Source: an uncultured Alphaproteobacteria bacterium
GTDB taxonomy: Bacteria > Pseudomonadota > Alphaproteobacteria > Rhodobacterales > Rhodobacteraceae
Direction: 5' to 3'
DNA: 64,000 nt
Assembly (NCBI GenBank): GCA_902556405.1
Contig: CACDWF010000003.1
Location: forward strand, 89,198-153,197
The notes beneath the pieces were generated by a model, which saw only the letters and a program-made list of their open reading frames with translations, was not told where the DNA came from and made no database searches. This document shows positions 61,328-64,000 of the stretch, one piece after another (the first letter of the stretch is position 1; every line of letters starts with the position of its first letter). Both the position numbers and the translations under genes were made by a program.

Positions 61328-64000
61328 GTGCCTAGTTTATTTGATATAGCAAGAAGTGGCGTGCAATCATACAGACAGGCGCTAGCGGTAACAGGACAAA
61401 ACATCGCCAATATTAATACTGATGGGTATAAACGTCGTGAAGCCGGGCTCACAGAGGTAAGCTCTGGACAAGGTGGTATTACCCAAATTCAAGATGGAAC
61501 GGGCCTAGGTGTTAGGGTCGAAGAAATAAAAAGGTCATTTGATGCCTATCTCCTCGATAGAAAACGAAATTCGTTCTCAAGAGAGGAAACAGCAACAAAT
61601 TTTTTAGACAAAATCAGTGAATTGGAAGATCTGCTTCTCCCTGGTGAGGCAGATTTAGGATCGTCTATGGGACTATTTTTTTCCTCACTTCAAGAAGTGG
61701 CTGCGTCTCCAGCCGATGTAGCCGCTCGTGTTGTCGCCGTTGAAGAAGGAAAAAATGTTGCCGCTACCTTTAGTAGGACATCAGACGTATTAGAGCAATT
61801 GAAGACAGGGGCAAAGTCGCATGCCCAACAACAAATCGATAGCGTTAATATTCTAACTACCGAAATATTAAACGTTAATAGCAAACTCTTATCCAGCTCT
61901 ACTCAAGGAGGTGCTGCTAACGCCTTGCTTGATAACAGAGATAGACTTATAGATGAATTAAGTAAGACCTTAGAGGTCACAGTTTCTTACACTGGAAAAA
62001 ATGCAGCAATAGTAAGGCTAGGAAGTTCAGGTAGTGGACCAAAACTTGTCGAAGAATCAAAAAGAATAGCTATTGGGTTGGATGAGGAAAGCACAGACAT
62101 TAAAGTAATTCTTGGGCCTGGTACGTTGAATAGTCCGACAAACCAGGTAACAAATGGTGCAGTGCGCGGCTTAATTGATGCATCCCAAACAATTGAGCAG
62201 ACTTTGAAAGATCTTGACAGCCTAGCTCAAAAATTTGCGCAGGAATTGAATGACCAACATAAAAAGGGTTTAACTCTGGATGGATTAAAGGGTAAAGATA
62301 TGTTTACCTCAGTTGGTTTTTCTTCAACTCAAAATCCGACAAATATGGGAAACACCACGGCATCTGCATCAGCCGCAGGAGGCGGACTTGTAAATCCTGA
62401 TCCTATTAAATTGATATATTCCGAGACAAGAGAAGAATGGGTTGGATATGATTCATCGAATAATGAAATAGCGAGCGGACTTACGTCCATCTCAACAAGA
62501 GGCATCAATATTACTCTTTTGGGTACGGCTATAGATGGAGATGAAATCACCATCAGTCCTTCCAATAGCTTTGCTAAGGATATGGAATTCTCCTTGAGGC
62601 GACCCGACGATATCGCGGCTTCCGCGAGCTTTCTTATTTCAGCCGATACAAAGAACCTAAGTGACGCAAGTATTTCTGCAGATTCTACTGGCACAATACT
62701 CGATACTAACTTAGCAAAAGTCAGTCAGGTTTTTACAAACTCTCTATCTCCTATTTCCGCAACAACGTTTCTTAATGATGGTTTTGTAGCGTCTATTCCT
62801 AAAGCGACGGAAGCAATACAACTCGCCAGCTTTTCCAAACAGTCGGCATTACAGTTTACACTCTCAACGAGCGACCTATCGCAGGCAAGTCAATTATCTT
62901 TCTCCGTCGGTGGAATAAGTTATAATTTTGATCTGGCTTATGGAGATGTATTTAAAACACTTACAGGGAGTCCACTATCGGAAACATCAGCCTCTGGTAC
63001 CTGGGAAGACTCCTCTGAAATTGCAAAATACCTTAATTTAGGCGAACTTCGCTCCGGAAATACAACATTAGAAAGTCTAGGTATTTTTGCATCAGGTAAT
63101 TCGGGTAATTTAACATTATCGCTTGCCTCGGGTGACTTTGCAACCGCAGCTACAATAACAGCTGGAGCTTCAACTATTAGTGCCATAAGGCAGAGTTCTG
63201 AAGCAGCGTCAAATATCCAAATATTTACGCGTGAGGGCAGACATATCGCCGGTTCACCATTAACAAAATTGGAAAAATCCACCTTTATGTCCACTGCTAA
63301 CGGATTTTCTGATCAAGCGGTGTACAACGCTGAGTATTTAAATTTAAATGAACCAGTGGGCTATAGAGGTCTAAATCTGGAAAGAATGAAGCCTACAGGT
63401 ACCTTTTCTATTCCATTAGGCGGAAATGGAGTAGGCCGAAAAGCGCAACTTGGTCTGGGATCCTTACCGGCAAGTTCAACCTCATCTGCCTATGAATTAA
63501 ATCTATATTTCCCCGATTTAGCTGGCGATACGCTCTCAACTAATATTCCCGCGGGAAGCTCAGCCAAATTCGCAGCAACTCAGATAAACACCGCTATGTC
63601 AGATTTGGGTATTAGAGCTAAAGCAAAAAATCGTATTGAATTATATAATCTAAGCGGCAATGGTGAAGTCTCTTTTGACATAGAGTCTAGAAATCAGAAA
63701 CCGATAAATATCACAACGTCTACTACAGCTAATGACCTGACTGCTCTTTATGAGACATTAAATCAGCAATCAAGCCAGATTGGCGTAAATGTCTTTTTAT
63801 CTAATGACAAAAGTAGAATTGTTCTAGAAAGCTTAGATGGGGAAGATATTTCATTTTCATCCTTCTCTTCTTCAAGTGGCCTAACGATGAAATCAAGATT
63901 TGTCGATGAGACCTCTATTCCCATAGGTAGTGACACCGCTGTTATGCACAGTAGAGGTGATACCGACCCAGTAACTCTAGGCGCTTATCTGGTCCAGAAC
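61328..64000 (+). CDS. flgK: Hook-filament junction protein FlgK (partial, oversized)
   Basis: Starts with GTG five bases after flgJ: PSLFDIARSGVQSYRQALAV, TGQNIANINTDGYKRREAGL are FlgK N-terminal motifs, followed by VEEIKRSFDAYLLDRKRNSF and later GAANALLDNRDRLIDELSKT. I read the frame codon by codon to the last base without a stop: 891 codons, already well beyond the 450-650 aa usual for FlgK, with the C-terminal helical motif still to come. The extra sequence is Ser/Thr/Ala-rich beta-type material. Runs off the window. Confidence 0.92.
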   Translation, partial: MPSLFDIARSGVQSYRQALAVTGQNIANINTDGYKRREAGLTEVSSGQGGITQIQDGTGLGVRVEEIKRSFDAYLLDRKRNSFSREETATNFLDKISELEDLLLPGEADLGSSMGLFFSSLQEVAASPADVAARVVAVEEGKNVAATFSRTSDVLEQLKTGAKSHAQQQIDSVNILTTEILNVNSKLLSSSTQGGAANALLDNRDRLIDELSKTLEVTVSYTGKNAAIVRLGSSGSGPKLVEESKRIAIGLDEESTDIKVILGPGTLNSPTNQVTNGAVRGLIDASQTIEQTLKDLDSLAQKFAQELNDQHKKGLTLDGLKGKDMFTSVGFSSTQNPTNMGNTTASASAAGGGLVNPDPIKLIYSETREEWVGYDSSNNEIASGLTSISTRGINITLLGTAIDGDEITISPSNSFAKDMEFSLRRPDDIAASASFLISADTKNLSDASISADSTGTILDTNLAKVSQVFTNSLSPISATTFLNDGFVASIPKATEAIQLASFSKQSALQFTLSTSDLSQASQLSFSVGGISYNFDLAYGDVFKTLTGSPLSETSASGTWEDSSEIAKYLNLGELRSGNTTLESLGIFASGNSGNLTLSLASGDFATAATITAGASTISAIRQSSEAASNIQIFTREGRHIAGSPLTKLEKSTFMSTANGFSDQAVYNAEYLNLNEPVGYRGLNLERMKPTGTFSIPLGGNGVGRKAQLGLGSLPASSTSSAYELNLYFPDLAGDTLSTNIPAGSSAKFAATQINTAMSDLGIRAKAKNRIELYNLSGNGEVSFDIESRNQKPINITTSTTANDLTALYETLNQQSSQIGVNVFLSNDKSRIVLESLDGEDISFSSFSSSSGLTMKSRFVDETSIPIGSDTAVMHSRGDTDPVTLGAYLVQN

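Noticed and set aside
38000..64000. Sigma-28 (FliA) promoters in the flagellar locus
   Set aside because: I found no convincing TAAA-N15-GCCGATAA; GCCGATA-like strings occur only inside coding regions.
1..64000. CRISPR arrays, insertion sequences, prophage or integrase genes
   Set aside because: No direct-repeat/spacer pattern, terminal inverted repeats, transposase or integrase motifs were seen; the only tandem repeat is the coding minisatellite near 51.3 kb.

Overview
The window is a gene-dense, visibly AT-rich piece of an alphaproteobacterial chromosome, most likely from a marine, Rhodobacterales-like lineage. The lineage call rests on several features: a tRNA-His with no G-1 (G1:U72 pair, A73), a trait of the Rhodobacterales/Rhizobiales/Caulobacterales group; a popZ-position gene between tolC and valS; the long Rhodobacterales form of DeoC next to an ALDH16-type dehydrogenase; the pccB-pccA-mcm-prpE block; and a 6S RNA beside the 5-formyl-THF cyclo-ligase gene. 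A related AT-rich marine alphaproteobacterial clade such as SAR116 cannot be excluded. I see no insertion sequence, prophage, integrase or CRISPR array.

Region 1 (1-6.5 kb) is deoxynucleoside salvage: deoB and deoA on minus, deoC and a two-domain aldehyde dehydrogenase on plus, and cdd on minus. It breaks deoxyribonucleosides down to glyceraldehyde-3-phosphate and acetaldehyde, then probably acetate. Region 2 (6.5-16.7 kb, minus) is a propionate/methylmalonyl-CoA block: pccB, a small unknown gene, pccA, methylmalonyl-CoA mutase, maeB (malic enzyme fused to a phosphotransacetylase domain) and prpE. Together these take propionate to succinyl-CoA and, through malate, to pyruvate; no epimerase gene is present here. 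Region 3 (16.7-32 kb) is housekeeping: yebC, ymdB, fau, 6S RNA, tRNA-His, efp, suhB, ygfZ, a lipid-exporter-type ABC transporter with a tyrosine phosphatase, a serine-glyoxylate-type aminotransferase, a hisC-like gene, valS, a popZ-position gene, a tolC-like gene, a pcm-like gene and tRNA-Cys. Region 4 (32-38 kb) is mrp and a molybdenum-cofactor/formate-dehydrogenase maturation set (moeA, mobB, mobA, fdhD, tusA-like), then a short SbmA/BacA-type transporter, a strong terminator and an RcsF-like lipoprotein.

Region 5 (38-64 kb) is a large flagellar locus running off the window end. It starts with fliL and several unknown small genes, one resembling the NHLP/nitrile-hydratase leader fold, plus an orphan rod/hook-type gene. 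A minus-strand operon flhA-flhF-flhG-fliA-orf follows. Divergent from it is a plus-strand run: flgP-like, flgT-like, a LysM/FimV-like gene, flgA, flgM, flgN, a DUF2802 gene and, after one inserted minus-strand acidic-repeat gene, flgBCDEFGHIJK.

The flagellar part is the most interesting. At least five start regions carry sigma-54 (RpoN) -24/-12 sequences, two of them back-to-back between flhA and flgP. Gene order and content (FlhF/FlhG, FlgP/FlgT, DUF2802) resemble the polar-flagellum clusters of Vibrio and Pseudomonas more than the usual alphaproteobacterial set. The hook protein FlgE is about three times normal size and FlgK is at least 891 codons.
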